DNA from: Acanthochlamys bracteata
Taxonomy: Eukaryota; Streptophyta; Magnoliopsida; Pandanales; Velloziaceae
NCBI GenBank assembly: GCA_019914995.1
Contig: CM034127.1
Span: 2,914,001-2,978,000 of the forward strand
Direction: 5' to 3'
Length of the DNA stretch: 64,000 nucleotides
Shown: positions 11,932 through 24,820 of the stretch, piece by piece
How positions within the stretch are numbered: position 1 is the stretch's first letter
Layout: each line of letters opens with the position of its first letter
Notes under the pieces: model-generated
Told to the model about the DNA's origin: nothing
Databases searched by the model: none
The model's input: the letters and a program-made list of their open reading frames with translations, nothing else
Translations under genes and position numbers: made by a program

Positions 11932-14900
11932 TCAGAAGAGAGGACAATTGAGACGTGGCGTTGGGACAGCGATGAGCCTGACTGCTCTTGGTGCGGTGAG
12001 CCCGAAAAGGTCACCCATGTCGAGCTCACTGGGTTTCATCCCATCTGGCAAATTCCACTCGAAGCAATGCATCAACTGCGCCACGGCAAGTTCAAGCGAG
12101 TAAAGTCCAAGCTGCATTCCTGGACATGATCTCCGGCCTGACCCAAACGGAAGAAGCTCAAAGTAATTTCCCCTGAAGTCTACACCGTTGTACTCACCGC
12201 TAGGGGCAAAACGGGAAGGCATGAAAACATCAGCGTCCTTCCATGCTGTCTTATCACGGCCGATTGCCCAAACATTCACCATAACACGAGATCGCTTGGG
12301 GACAAAGTATCCAGCGACTTCGCAGTCTTCGGCGGTCTCATGGAGGAGGAGAGGGATCGGAGGGTGGAGACGGAGGGTTTCCTTGACGACGCATTTGAGG
12401 TAGGAGAGGTTGTCGAGGTCGGTCTCGTGGACCTTGCGGTCCAATCCAACAACTTCAGCTAGCTCCTGCTGCACTCGCTTCATGTCCTCTGGGCTGTGCA
12501 TCAGCTCCGCCATGGTCCACTCAATAGCCGACGCAACCGTCTCCGTGCCGCCAAACATCACGTCCTGTACAGTTACATGGAACGCGAAGAACTCAATATC
12601 AATCAAATTACAACTACCAGATTTGGATGCACGTAGCTTTCAACGGGCAGAAGTTGCAACAAAATAGTTAAAAACATTCATCACAAAACAACTGGTATTG
12701 CTGTGCATGTTCAATTTCCAAATCAGTATAAACCGTTTGACAAACTTAAGTGTAGTTTTTCGTTCGTTGAAATGTTTGTCAATGACAAAAAAATGGAATC
12801 CATTTTGTCAGTAAGCCAACAAATCACATATATCTAGTACGATATATGTGATTTGTATCTGTCCCTCCCTCCCGCATATCTTTCTGAAACAACTTCAAAA
12901 AGTACTTTTATATATATATATATATATATATATCAAATCAAAAGAATTTGTGCTTCTGAAAACGTGTCATAGAATATAATTAATGAACATAGATAATACA
13001 TGGTAATCTACCTAGATATATCTACACTTGCGAAAAAATTTCGTTGTGAGAATAATGTTGCAACAGCTAATCAATCACGCAGTATGACTTAGAAAGTTTG
13101 GAAAGGAATTAATGGTTGGGTTTTAGAAAGTTTGCAAGGTAAAGGGACAGGCAACAAGAAAGAGACGTAAGACCACATTTGTTTAAAATATATTTTATCA
13201 TAAACCTACGTAATTCGGAGTGGTTGGACAGATTAACTCATGATTAACTATTAATACGAACATGTATATAGAGTTTTGCCTTGTACATGTATGATGACTA
13301 TATATATATACCTTTACACAAAGAGAACTAGCCAGAGAAAATTAAAGAAATAGTATTATATGTAATATATGTTTCTCTAGTGACTCATTACCATGACTCA
13401 AAAAAGAGTGCACGAAAGCTTCGCAACAAATGGAAGTATATATGTCAATAGAAGGTGACCGAGATGTTGAAGAAGATACAATTATAGAGAATCTCAGCCC
13501 TCCATGAACGGATATAATTAAAAGTACTATTTATTAAAAATTTTATTTATTTTTTTATTTTTAATAATTTTTAAATTTTAAAAAAATATTTAAAATTTTT
13601 TAAAATATAGAGAAATCATATATTGTAAAATTTATCTATACAAATATAATTTAGATAAAAAATTTTGAAATAATTTTTTTAGTTTTAATTTTAAATAACT
13701 TTGAATATTCCGGAATTGCTTTTTATTTTTTTCAAAATTTTGATAATGCACAGCGTGTTAGGGCGTGTTTATTTAGAAAATAAACTCAATAAACTTAAAT
13801 TTTTAGGAAATTAATTAAAAATATTAATAAAAAATAAACTTTTATATTAATAGTAAATTTTAAAAATTTAATAAAAAAAATTTATTAATTTATATTACAA
13901 AATAAATTTTAAAAAAATAAAATTTGCGGGTGATAGTACACACGGACTTAGAGGGGTGGTTAGGTGGGTCCGGAGGAGGAACTAAGTTGAGGCAACAATA
14001 ATTGGAGCAACGTCATTACGAGCAAAATATAGCTATTTCATATAAGAAAATGCAATTTTATCACTAGATAACACAATTAGAAAGAATATCTATTGGTAAA
14101 TGAAGAATAGCAATTTTTGTTTCCAACTTAATATATATCCTAATTGGTTTTATGCTAGTTATATAGAGTGAAATTTCAATTGCATGCATCTAGACTTGTG
14201 GATCACTAATAAAGCCAGGCAACCCGCCTGCAGACATGCTTCGATATGAAGAACAACAAACTGCAGTACTTGCTATATCATGTGTATCTACTGTGTACGT
14301 ACCATGATGATAGCTTTGATGTTCTCTCTGGTGAGCTTCAGCGAAGCCTGCAGCTCATCAGCAGCTTCTGCTCCTCCGTTACTTGTCTTGGAATCTTCAA
14401 GGAAAGCGAGCATCTCGTCGACCATGTCCGTCTCTCCTGAATCAGGATCCTTCGGATTCGCCATATGCTCGTCGATGATCTTATCAATGAACCTGTCCAG
14501 CGCTCCCCTTGCGTTCTTCAGCCTCTGGTTGATGCCTTGCATATCAAACCATTTCAACCAAGGAATGAAATCGCCGATATTGAACGCCCCGAATAGCTTC
14601 GAGAACTCCTGCAGAATCGAGATGAACTCGTTCTGGTTTTCGCCCGACTGCGTCCCGAACGCTGCCCGAAGTGTTATGTTCTTCGTTAGGTTGAACACGA
14701 TCTCTCCTACGTTGACAGACGAGTTTTGACTTGAAGCTACGGCGCGAGTAGCTGAATCAACCTCGTCGCGAACGGATGCCCACGACTCAGCCCGCTTGCG
14801 ACTGAACAGCTTCATGACACAAAGCTTTCGCATCTGTCTCCAGAACGGGCCGTAGTTCGCGAACGCCATGTCGTTGCAGTCATAAGTTAAATAGCTTATT

Positions 14901-15232
14901 GCTATCGTCGCAGGACGGTTGGAGAAGGCGCCGTCTTGTACTTGCAAAACTTGTCTAGCAATGTCCGGAGTTGAAACGGCGACGGCGTTTAAATATCCGA
15001 GCTTCATGTGAAGAAGACCGCCATACTTGTCTGAAAGTTTTGCGAGACCGCGGTGGGTAAGCTGGTCCATCATGTGCATGTTGCCGATGATCGGAAGAGG
15101 GCGAGGGCCCGGAGGAAGCGGAAGTTTCCGGCGCCTTCGCATGGAGAGAAAGATGAGAAGAGCTAAAGGGAAAATGAAAAGCCATGTTGTTTTCAGCAAT
15201 GGATCAAAGATTTGTTGAACTCTTAGCTCCAT
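11932..15232 (-). CDS. F5H: Ferulate 5-hydroxylase / coniferaldehyde 5-hydroxylase (CYP84A)
   Basis: ER-bound cytochrome P450 that hydroxylates coniferaldehyde or coniferyl alcohol (and ferulate) at C5, the committed step to syringyl lignin and sinapate esters. Two exons: 15232-14303 (310 codons) and 12564-11932 (210 residues plus stop). The total is 520 aa, the usual length of the family. An N-terminal membrane anchor (residues ~12-30) precedes the hinge LPLPPGPRPLPIIGN. The I-helix FGGTETVAS starts just after the intron, at about residue 314. The K-helix is KETLR (~371-375), PSRF replaces PERF, and the heme loop is PFGSGRRSCPG with Cys 457. The ending LFGLTAPRA is typical of CYP84A. The intron (12565-14302, GT-AG, phase 0) splits NIKAIIM from DVMFGG. 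I chose the ATG at 15232 because the hinge spacing fits; an in-frame ATG lies 18 codons upstream. No lesion is seen. Confidence 0.96.
12909..12933. repeat. TA microsatellite in the F5H intron
   Basis: An uninterrupted run of about twelve TA units, lying inside the F5H intron. Confidence 0.9.
13510..13740. repeat. AT-rich MITE-like block in the F5H intron
   Basis: About 230 bp of nearly pure A/T with long T- and A-runs, in the style of the dispersed repeats elsewhere in the window. The ends are unclear. Confidence 0.4.
13761..13928. repeat. MITE-like element starting GGGCGTGTTT, in the F5H intron
   Basis: The left end is GGGCGTGTTT preceded by TTA, the same start as the clear MITE at 35002. 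The body is AT-rich and resembles the blocks near 22365 and 62040 ('ttttatattaat', 'aaattttaaaaa'). The right terminus is not clearly inverted, so it may be a decayed copy. Confidence 0.45.
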
Positions 15233-15373
15233 TTTTTTTTTTGTGTTGAGCTCTTTTGTTATTGAACCATGCCCTAGTGTATACACAAGCTAGGAAGAGA
15301 AGCTAGAGTTTGTTTTTGGTATGGGTCTTTTAATTTCCTTCTCTCCCTTATAATGAAAGAGGTGTTGGGAGAT

Positions 15374-15387
15374 CTATTATATATATG
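15374..15387 (-). promoter_or_regulatory. Probable TATA box of F5H
   Basis: On the minus strand the sequence reads TATATATAATAG, about 145 bases upstream of the chosen start codon. This allows a 5' leader of roughly 110 bases. It is position and sequence evidence only; the local DNA is AT-rich, so a chance match is possible. Confidence 0.4.
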
Positions 15388-16079
15388 TGAACAAGTTGAA
15401 TGGTAGCATGACAAACATAGAAGAGGAAAAGAGACTGCATAGCTACCATTTGTGTTGATATTTTTACTTGTAAATAAAAAACACTAAAAACAGTTAATTT
15501 TTTTCATTAGTTGATCTCTTCTCATGTTCTGATCATATCTTTTTATTTTTTCTGTTGTAATTTAATGTAATACATTGCAATCCACAAACATGTTACGTAT
15601 TGATGGGGATGGAAAATGAAGCGGTTGACATTTGGAGCTGTTGTGGTATCCCACAAGTATCACTATAGACAGAGTACTTGAGAGAATGGATCCATTCTTT
15701 TAAGTAAGAATTCATACGGTAGGATAATTAGAGTCCGGCAGCTTAATTAATTCTGGACCACAGAACAATACCATATATGAAAGGAACTTGCATTAACGGG
15801 TCACTGAATTAAAATGAAAATGAATTACATGTATACGGAATGAGAAAGTAAACTGACCACATTCCTTTGTAGACTTATTATATATGGCCGTTGTCCTACT
15901 ATATATATATCCAAAAATAAAAAGGATTACTTGAAGTTAAGCAAAATATTTGTTAGTACTATGTAAAATACAACTTCCGACCAAACAGCTTCTTGATAAA
16001 CATCGTGCAACTGAGATACAACTTTGCGCAAGAACTTAAGTTCAACTTCAAGTAGCAGCTCATCCAAATTCATTCAACC

Positions 16080-16412
16080 AAATTAAAGATATTTCAGAAC
16101 GCAAAGCATTGCTCTCCGGTGAAGATGTAAGAGATGATGACGTTCTAGCTATAGCCTGTGAGTTTTATACCTTAATTACCATTAGGCCATTCACTTGCGT
16201 AGGACAAAACTAAAGATATTCAGATTGCAAAGCATTGCTCTCCGTTGAAGATGTAAGAGATGGTGACATTCTGGCCCTGAGTTGTAATCTTGCGTAGCAC
16301 AAAACCAAAGATATTTCAAAATGTGAATCGTTGATCTCTGCATTGAAGATGTAAAAGATGGTGACACTCTAGCTCTGTGATTTGTATACCTTACCATTTG
16401 ACCATTCGCTTT
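16080..16412. repeat. Degenerate three-copy tandem repeat upstream of F5H
   Basis: Three direct units start with 'aaagatattt' or a close variant near 16085, 16212 and 16307. Each continues through 'gcaaagcattgctctcc' or its diverged form, then 'gaagatgtaa.agatg.tgac', and two of them end near 'attcact' or 'attcgct'. The unit length varies (about 127 and 95 bp) because of internal deletions. No coding frame runs through it. Confidence 0.8.
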
Positions 16413-16692
16413 TGCTGGATGATAACATAATTAACCGGATAAGCAGTGCATATTTTCTCAACCTTCATAATCAAATGACTGTTCTAGAAAAGAAGTAGTA
16501 CCATAAAATAACTCTTGTTCAAACTGGAAGTTCTCGTCACTTTGATGTACTAGCTATATATGTTGTTCACTCTTCGCAAAATATTTCAATCAGTAACCTA
16601 AAGGTTTGGGATCATAGCTGCACCTTGCAGAAGTATCAGATCACTTACATTCTGGTTATTGCTGCAATAAAAGTTAACTCGAGTAGTTCACA

Positions 16693-16696
<4 letters not shown>

Positions 16697-16726
<30 letters not shown>

Positions 16727-16743
16727 ATATATATATATATATA
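16697..16743. repeat. TA microsatellite
   Basis: A TA run of about 47 bp interrupted by a single C. It is likely to be length-variable. Confidence 0.9.
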
Positions 16744-17587
16744 CCGTTCGGGAGAAAGAAGACTAACTTATAACTATGTTAAGCTTAATGTACTGCTTAC
16801 GGCGTTTGGGTTAATTAAAAACAAAATTGCTATTAGTTTTCTTACTTTTCGTACTTTTTCTAGAAGAAAGTGATGAAGAAAGTGCAAGAACAACTCTCAC
16901 AACTGAAAAACAGGGAGCAAACATCATAATGAGAAGGTAGTTAATCAGAGAGATGAGATGGAGTACTGAAAAATTTTGAAATTTGACCTATTGGTTAGTT
17001 CGCTTCCGCATTATGCGGGGAAAAAAGAAAGAAACCATGTACGTATGTCCAGTGAATTACTGTAATTGCTTAGAACTCAAGTTATTGATCGGTTGATGGA
17101 TATCATACAAGCCCATTGCAGACAAAACTTCAGGGTCATTCACAAGAAGAAATCAATTATACGTTGCATCCTTTTTCAAGTCTTAAACTTTGCAGTTTCA
17201 TTTCAAACAGTGAAAGACTTTTATCAGTGTTGGATTTTCCAAAAGAATAGAAATTGCATTAACATCAATCGATATGCATGCTTACGCCAAACCCAGTGGG
17301 GCTTTTGGAAAATGGAGGATGCATTCTTTTCAAACTTAAAGGTCAAAAGACGAAGTTATTTGGTAGATTTTTCTTAAAGAAATTCAAAAGCTTTAAAAGA
17401 AGAATCAGCTTTAGACATCGCGCAAAGCTAATGAATCTACGGTTTAACATTTCCTCTCTGCTTGTCAAAATAAGCTAGAAGTTTTTCCTTTGAGTATCAT
17501 AAAAAGCTAGAAGTTAGAAACTAAAAAGTCTTTATTAAACTTCCAGCGGATAGAACTGGTAAGGTGAGACCCAGTGAAAGAGGTAGT

Positions 17588-17765
17588 TAGGACTCGTTTG
17601 GTATTGCAATTTCAATCTCCTTTTTAATTTTTTATTTTTAAAAAATATAATTATTTTAATTTAAAAAATATAAACAAATATTATTATAAAATTATTATAT
17701 AAATAATATATTTATAAAAAGAATTTATTACTAAAAAATTTTACTTTTTGAGCAATTTGACAAAT
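17588..17765. repeat. AT-rich MITE-like element
   Basis: It begins 'ggactcgtttggtattgcaa', a form of the (G)CGTTTGG end common to short plant DNA elements, and has an A/T body. The right end near 'gagcaatttgac' is weakly complementary to the left end. Boundaries are approximate. Confidence 0.4.
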
Positions 17766-20189
17766 GTCATAATCATTGAAAAAACATAGTTGAAGTAACT
17801 TTGCATGGCATGTATTTTAAGCGATCTTTTTCTATTTGTTCTTGTCTTATCAATCGATGTTAGGATGAATGAAGACTTAGCTCTCACCATGCTTAAGTTG
17901 TTGTTCAAAACCAACGCAGACTAATTCCTGTATGAATTAGTCCTTCTTGTACCAGATAAATTTTGCATGAAAACATGGATTAGCAAATATTACCAACTCT
18001 CCCTAATTTCTTTGATCCCGAATCAGCATACAATAGCCTTCGTTCATCGCCTTCGTAACCTGAGTTGGTAGCAAAATACGTAATGAATCTGATGGTTTTT
18101 GTTTTTTCCCCTGAGAAACCTAATCGGCTATGTAGCTTTTGTAACATAATTTGGACAGTAATCTGTAGACATTACAACATTCTAAGTTACTGAGTTTCAC
18201 AACAAGAAACCTAACTAAATATTGCTTGAAAGTACACACCACTTAACTAACCAAACATTCATGATCAACAACCATTGCTTGCAGAGCTGGTAAACGTCTA
18301 TTAATGTGCAAAATAGTGAACGCTTTAAATGTCATGATTTATGGATATGTAAAAATGAGAGATGTGGATAGATAACCTTTGAACCATGATGTAAATTACT
18401 GTTAATCTACGGGGATAGATACTAAACTCTTCCGGAAATCAATTTGCTTATAAACTAATATAGAAATAGATCACCTAACAAGTAACTAAGAAGAATTAAA
18501 TATCTATTGTTAGGAAAGAGCTATTATCATTAATTATTGCTGTTATCTCAAAGACCATAGCCTTGCATGTCCATGCATGAAAGACAAAGATTTGTATATA
18601 ATCTAGAGTCTGGTAGCACACTATCTTCATCGTTCATTCGTTTAAATAATACTTAAATATAATAGAGTCATTTCAAAATGTTTTACCTGCCAGACAAATC
18701 CCATTAACATTTAGATATTCACGTTATTAGTAGTTTTTTTAATAATCCTTCTTTTAATGTTGTGCGCAATCAAAAGGTGGAGTGGTTGAATATAGCTAAA
18801 CGAATAGCAGTGAAATGCTTATGGAAGAACTATATATTTCATAGTTTCTGTCTTTACAGCTAATTATGTTATTTGAATAATTATTTATGTTGGTTTGTAG
18901 TTATATAGAAGTGAAGCAAAAATCTTGCAATCTCGTACTTCAGTGGTTTTCCCAACATCAAGGAGTCAAGATATTGAAATGCTACAAAATTTGCTCCGCT
19001 GCAGATGTTCCTCATTGCCATTTAGGTACAAAATAATTAGCTAGGGAGATGATACTTACATTTGATAGCAACATACTTCTTAAACGAAATTAGCACATAT
19101 CTGTAAAAACTAAGCAGTGTTTGTCTTGAGGGCTAGTAATAGTCAAGAGTTTATATCAAGTTAAGCACAAAAAATTCCAAAGAGAATCGTTTTCTTAGTT
19201 GTTAAACAAAGTAAAATGACGTGATTATAAAACATAAACTAGTAACACTTGCTGCTGAATCTGTTGGAATAGTACTTCACATGACTGCATGGTTTTTGAT
19301 CAATATCTCTCACCTCATTGTCGACGCTCGACGAAGTTGACGTCTTGGATCATAAGTACTTATCCTTAAATTTGCCAGTTAATTTTAGATGAAACAGGTC
19401 AGCAGCTCTCTATCCAACCTGTCAATATGGGAATCAATTAAAAATCAAATCCAAATTCAAATTGAAGGCATATCTAACATTTTCTTTTAAGAATTTTCAG
19501 AGAAAAGAAGGGGAATCCAACATTTAAGTTGCAATGTCAAAGAAGGACATGGACAATTTTAGATTAGTCATCTCTTCAAATTTTGTTGCTTCTAATGTAA
19601 AGTTCAACTGTAGCTCTTTTGGATTGGCTGTGTTTTTGTGAGTATAAGCTTGGTGGATGGAGTTGGTGAGATTGATGATAAGGTTGCAAACAAACAATAA
19701 AATATCTCAAGATAAAAATCTGATTATGATAAACTTAATTATTCTAATTCTAGACTTTTTAAAGATCTAATAATTTGATTGCGTTTAATCAAAGCTATCA
19801 AAACCAAAATTTCAATTAAGATCGGTCCTGATTCGTGAAATCAATTATGATCTGTGAATTAGTTAAATTTAGAATCTGACAATCATATTAACCAAAAGTA
19901 TGAAGATTTAATAATTTAATTAGTATTTATCGAATTCGTAAAATCCTAAAATTTTAGAAGTTAAATCTAAATTTTGAAGCGCAATGTTCACTTTGTTTAG
20001 TAAATGAGGTGTGCTGCTTCAATGAATTATTTTGAGTGTTTGAGAATAGTGAGATCATCCGGGTTGCGTTCTTGGCGGATTAACTCTTATTTATCATATC
20101 TCAATAAAAATATGGTGACAGTACGGATAATCAGTCTATGCGAAGGTTTATATATTTATTTTCAAAAGGAACTAATTTTATTTTCTTTC

Positions 20190-20455
20190 AGTTAAGATTT
20201 TAAATTTTCAATAATTTATATATTTTAACTACATAAAAAATTTAAAATTATATTTTTATATACAAAATTTTAGTTTTAATTTTTTATTTGTAGATTCTTC
20301 AATATAATTATATTTTAAATTTTTAATATATTATTAAAAATTATTAAAATATAAATACTGAATTTTACTTTTATTTTATTTTTCAAAAAATTCTGTATTT
20401 TAAATTTTATTTTTATAAAATTTAATTATGAATATTAAAATACACTCTTAAATAT
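20190..20455. repeat. Member of the 35-kb/55-kb MITE family, left end degraded
   Basis: Its body matches the element at 54960-55228 almost throughout ('ataatttatatattttaa', 'aaaatataaatact', 'cttttattttattt'). The right part matches the intact element at 35002-35286. The GGGCG left terminus is not present, so this copy is truncated or diverged. Confidence 0.65.
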
Positions 20456-20549
20456 ATTAAATTAGATTTCCTCGAAAAAGAAATGCGCTCAAGTACAAAG
20501 AAATTAATCATCAAAACAACATGTTTTGTGTTGATATATTATATTAAGA

Positions 20550-20816
20550 CTACGGCTGGTATTGAGTTTGAAATTATAATTTAAACAATTTTTGTTTTTG
20601 GAAAAGTGATATTTTTGTATAATTTGAAATTTAAAAAGTATTTTTCAAACCGTAGTTTGGCACTTCAAGATTTAAAAACAAAAAAAAAAGAAGAAAAAAA
20701 CACTTTGAGTTGTAAAGTTTGAAAAAAGAAGTTCAAATTAGATTCTTCGAAATTAAGTTTGAAATTAGTTTTTTTAAAAATCAATTTCTAAAATTTAATT
20801 TCAAACGGAGCCGAGT
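20550..20816. repeat. Fold-back (TIR) element
   Basis: The left end 'tacggctggtattgagtttg' followed by 'aaattat' is complementary to the right end 'aatttcaaacggagccgag'; both carry CGGCT followed by TTTGAAATT. The element is about 265 bp with no coding capacity, as in a MITE. A target-site duplication is not clear. Confidence 0.55.
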
Positions 20817-20825
20817 GTTATGAAA

Positions 20826-21240
20826 TGAAAATTTTTTAAAATAACAATATTTTTATTTTTTTAAAAATAATTTTTTTTTACTTTCAAAAAAATAATTAAA
20901 ATATATAATAAAAAAATTTCATTACATAAAATTTTTTTATATTTTCTAAATTTTAAATAAATTTTTTAAATATTTATAAAATATATATTATAAATGTGAA
21001 TAAAAAATTAAAAAATATCGTCAAAAAAATGCAACTCCAAATAGGCTCATATGTTAGACTGCTTTCTAATTGCTTAAAAATATTTTTAAAATAAAAAATA
21101 CTTTTATTTATTTTAAAAAATAAATAATAATTTACTACATAATTTTTTTATATTTTTTAATTTTTAAATATTTATAAAAATATATTTAAAATATGAATTG
21201 AAAATTTAAAAAGTTAAGTTTTTGAAAAACTTAGACAAAC
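20826..21240. repeat. Two adjacent AT-rich repeat units
   Basis: Two related blocks (about 20826-21030 and 21075-21240) share the core 'ttacataaaatttttttata' (second copy 'ctacataatttttttatatt') and 'aatatttataaaa'. The same core appears near 23570, 33190, 37120 and 52250, so this is a dispersed family. Confidence 0.5.
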
Positions 21241-21572
21241 GACTATGGAGGAACGAAATTGGAATCAGAAGTTCAATGTTTTGCTTGCAGAGTGAAACCT
21301 TATTTCAACAGAATATCTAAGCTGCTATGCACATCCAGTAACTTGCTTTTTCGTTCTTGCACCCACAAATTCAAGTGGTTTGGGTCTCACTGGTGCCAAA
21401 AGAAATGTTGAATGGCCTATTTCATAAGAAACAACAGGGAAACTCTGTCCAATCAAAATAATAGTTTAATGGAATAGATCTCAACTCCCAGTCCTTGCTT
21501 AACCCACGGGCCATGAATGTTAAGCCCATACATACCCAACTCAATGGCTAGAGACGAGCAAGGCAGATTCTC

Positions 21573-21775
21573 AGAGCCTGTTTGGCAGTGCGACTGGTAA
21601 AAAATAAATTTTTAATTTATATTTTTAAATATATTTATAATTATTTAAAAATATTTCAAAATTTTTAAAAATATAAAAAAAATTACATAATAAAATATTT
21701 TTTACTTATTTTTATTTTTTATTTTTAGATTAAAAATAAAACTTATATTTTTAAAACAAAAAAGTGGACTGTCTA
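21573..21775. repeat. Candidate TIR element
   Basis: The left end is GCCTGTTTGGCAGTGCGACT and the right end is the reverse of GGTTAGACAGTCCACTTTTT. CAGT, a GAC or CAC step and the A-run match in inverted order. The body is A/T-rich with 'attacataataaaatatttt'. There is no coding capacity. Confidence 0.45.
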
Positions 21776-21896
21776 ACCGATGCCCGCCGGTTTGAAGGAA
21801 TTTTCCTAGGGCCAAAAGTCCTAGTCCAGCCCATCACAACCTTTTGGACTAAACTAAACGTAGTGAGGCCAAATAAAACACTTCATGCCAATACCG

Positions 21897-22110
21897 TATT
21901 TATTTGGAAAACGTTCGGTAATACTTTAAAAATATTTATTATTTCATCAAATAAAATTTGTATATATTTTATAAAATATTTTAGAAATTTAAGAAATATA
22001 AAAAAATTATATTATAAAACTTTAAAATGTATGAATTGTTAAGGTAAAAAAATTAAGTTTATTTTAAAAACTTTTAAAACATTTTCACTCTTAAATTTTT
22101 TTTTGAATTT
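21897..22110. repeat. AT-rich repeat remnant
   Basis: An AT-rich block with the same 'tatattttataaaatatttt' style of core as neighbouring elements. The ends are not defined. Confidence 0.3.
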
Positions 22111-22364
22111 CATAAATAATTTTTTAAGTCTCTATGATTTTTTACGACGTTCCACTGGGCAAGCTGCCTCCGCTACCCTATTCTGGCTACGTTTACAACA
22201 AGCGTCGGCTGTACATCACCCATGAGGTGAAACACATTCTTTGAGATAATAGGACGCTGACAGATCATGAAAAAAATAGAAGAACATGTGGTAGAATTCA
22301 TAATGACCAAGGAAATTACTGCAACTCAGGTGGAAGCGAACCATAGTTGTTTAGTTTATGGATG

Positions 22365-22600
22365 ATGTGAAGTTTTTGAATAAACTGGAGTTTGTAGAAA
22401 ATAAATTTAAAAAATAAAATTAAAAACTAAAAATATTTATAAAAAATAAAATTTTATATTAATTATATATTTATAGTAAGTTTTAAATTTATATTTTTTA
22501 AAAAAATTTATTGATAAAAAATTATTTTAATTTTTATATGTATTTTATGTTAAAAATAAATTTAAAAAAATAAAATTTGAGATGTTGATAAACATGTCTA
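22365..22600. repeat. AT-rich repeat related to the block at 13761
   Basis: It shares 'gaaaataaattt', 'ttttatattaat', a T/A core and 'aaaaaataaaatttg' at its right side with the intronic block at 13761-13928. The flanking ends 'gatgtgaagtttttgaataa' and 'gagatgttgataaacatgtc' may be diverged termini. Confidence 0.4.
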
Positions 22601-23493
22601 TAAAACATCCATGTTTTACAATTTTTTTTTTTTAATTTGTCAAATGCGTCTTTCTGTTTAAAGTTCTTTTTGCGCCCCAATCACAATAGCACGCCTCCGC
22701 ATGCCTTGTCTATCAATTTTGAACGGGAAATGTCCCACGACCGGCGAGCCTTCTCTATTGCGTCGACCCCGCACATGTTTTACTTTTAGTCAATTTGAAG
22801 TAACTGATCTTAAAATCCCACAAATTTTTAATCACTTCCCGCTAATCCCGGTAACACGGCGCCCCACGCACGTAGTAGTCAAGAAATTAAATTCAAGTTC
22901 CAATTTCCTGAATTTATAAAATTTCTACCTCGTCAATCTTCAATCAAAAATAAAAAGGACAAGGTTTATAAGTTTCTGTTCTACTCTTAAATTTAAATCC
23001 TCTGAAAATTCCGTCCGTAATCTTGAGCAAGAAATAAGAGTTCATTAGATTAAAATGGGAAAATTGCGTACTTTAGTCCTGCATCTTTTTCAAAATTAGA
23101 ATGAAATTCTCTCGATTAACTCCTGAACCACCGGTTTAGCCTACGCCAGGACATATCCTACGCTTAGAAGAGAGGTCTGGGTTATAGTACTCATCTATTT
23201 CTATCACCTGCGATGACCGTTCTTTTGACAAAATCTAAAAAAGAGAAAAAAACGAGCTCTCCATTATCTCATAAGAGATGGTTGAATACTGTATTTACTA
23301 GAAGAAGAGAGCGGTGGTTTATTCACACCTTAGCTAACAAGAGCAGCCACGTATTTTATGTTCGTGTTTCGTAACATAAACGGCCTAACACACAAACGAA
23401 CATAATACATCCATGAAAGGGACAAAATGACCGCTCTGCCCCTAAACGACAAAAAGCTGGCAGCTTGGACCCGACGTGTAGCTTGACTCGCTT

Positions 23494-23756
23494 AGAGGCT
23501 GTTTCGTTCAGCTTATCTCCAATCTTACTTTTTAATTCTTCATTTTACATTTTTTAATACATATTTTATAAGTATATAAAAAATTTATTTAAAAATTTAG
23601 AAAGTGTAGAAAAATTCTACTGAGTGAGATCTTTTTATTACATATTTTTATTATTTTTTTGAAAGTAAAAAAAATAAAGCTTATTTTTCAAAAAGAACAA
23701 AAATATCTTTTATTTTACAAAAGCTTCATTTCATAAGCAATCCCAAACGCCCCCTC
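23494..23756. repeat. TIR element with a candidate 8-bp target-site duplication
   Basis: The left end GAGGCTGTTTCGTTCAGCTT matches the reverse complement of the right end, GAGGGGGCGTTTGGGATTGC, at about two thirds of positions; both continue TTAT. The element is about 263 bp. It is flanked by ACTCGCTT on the left and AGTCGCTT on the right, 8 bp with one mismatch, as expected of a hAT-type insertion. The body is A/T-rich and non-coding. Confidence 0.6.
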
Positions 23757-24820
23757 AGTCGCTTCACTTACACGGAACGCATCCAAAGCAAGGGAGAAAG
23801 AAACATCTTGATCACAAATCACTCTAACACCATAATGAGGACTGCATCAGTAATTGAGTTTATTAGAGAAGGCCAAACAAATAACAAGTACATATTTTTC
23901 AGTCTTTTTTTCATGGTCCGAACGAGACGAAACAAAAGGTCTGCCTAGGGCTTTGCGTCCGCGTCCAGTTTGAAATATTAGTCTCACCTATGCGATTCAG
24001 ATTCCCTGCTTCATAGAATTGACAGAAGACAGAAGAATATAATTTGAGTTGAACTTAAGGGCGCTTGTGAATTCTGTATTATGAAATTTAAAGCCAAAGA
24101 TGATCTCGATGAAATTAAAGTAAAACACAGCGTAAAGTGATAGAACGTGCTGTTAGGACCCATATATTTATAAATAGTTACCTTAATTTTGAAAATAGAT
24201 TAATTCAATAATGTGGTACCTCTGTAAAAAATAGTTAGAGAACGTGATGAGGTTTATATTTAAATAAAAATATATTAATTGTTTTATAGAAAAAGTACCG
24301 TATTATTAAACTATCTAAACATTATTCAGTTAAAATATTATTATCACCTAAAAGGATCTATTTGGAAAATCAAAACACACTTAATCTGGTCGTCGATTTA
24401 ATTCCAAATACGCTAATGGCATCCAACTATGGCATTTGTTTGTAATAATCTATTGAATGTATATTTGACTACAATTAACACATAATTTAGTGTGGGATTA
24501 AATGACTCGGATTTGAATGTAGGTAATTGGGAGAAGGAAAAGAAAGAATGAGAGAGCGCGGTGGTGGGCATTGGTTACGCCCACGGACTCTATTGCGAGC
24601 CATTCAATGCTTCCCACCGAGAACAACGAGGCCCTCTCTCTTTTCTTTTCTGTTCTTTCACCCACCGAAACCAAACAGAAAAAGTCATTCCCTTTTTTTC
24701 CTTCCCTCCCCTTCTCTGTTAACCCAACGTAATCATCTCACCTTTCTTTCTTTCTTTGCTTCTTTTTTCTTGTTCTTCTTCACCGTTTAAGAATCTCTCT
24801 CTTTACGCCATTAACCAGCT
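23757..24820. other. Upstream region and 5' leader of the GATA gene
   Basis: There is no gene in the first part. From about 24600 the sequence becomes strongly pyrimidine-rich ('ctctctcttttcttttctg', 'cctttctttctttctttg'), which suits a plant core promoter and 5' leader just ahead of the ATG at 24821. Confidence 0.5.

Larger units (their letters stand above)
15400..20185. other. F5H upstream region, no supported gene
   Basis: Several short open frames exist on both strands, but none shows a recognisable domain or a convincing exon structure. Besides ordinary AT-rich DNA it holds the repeats listed separately: a three-copy tandem repeat near 16.1-16.4 kb, a TA microsatellite near 16.7 kb and an AT-rich block near 17.6 kb. 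Confidence 0.5.
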
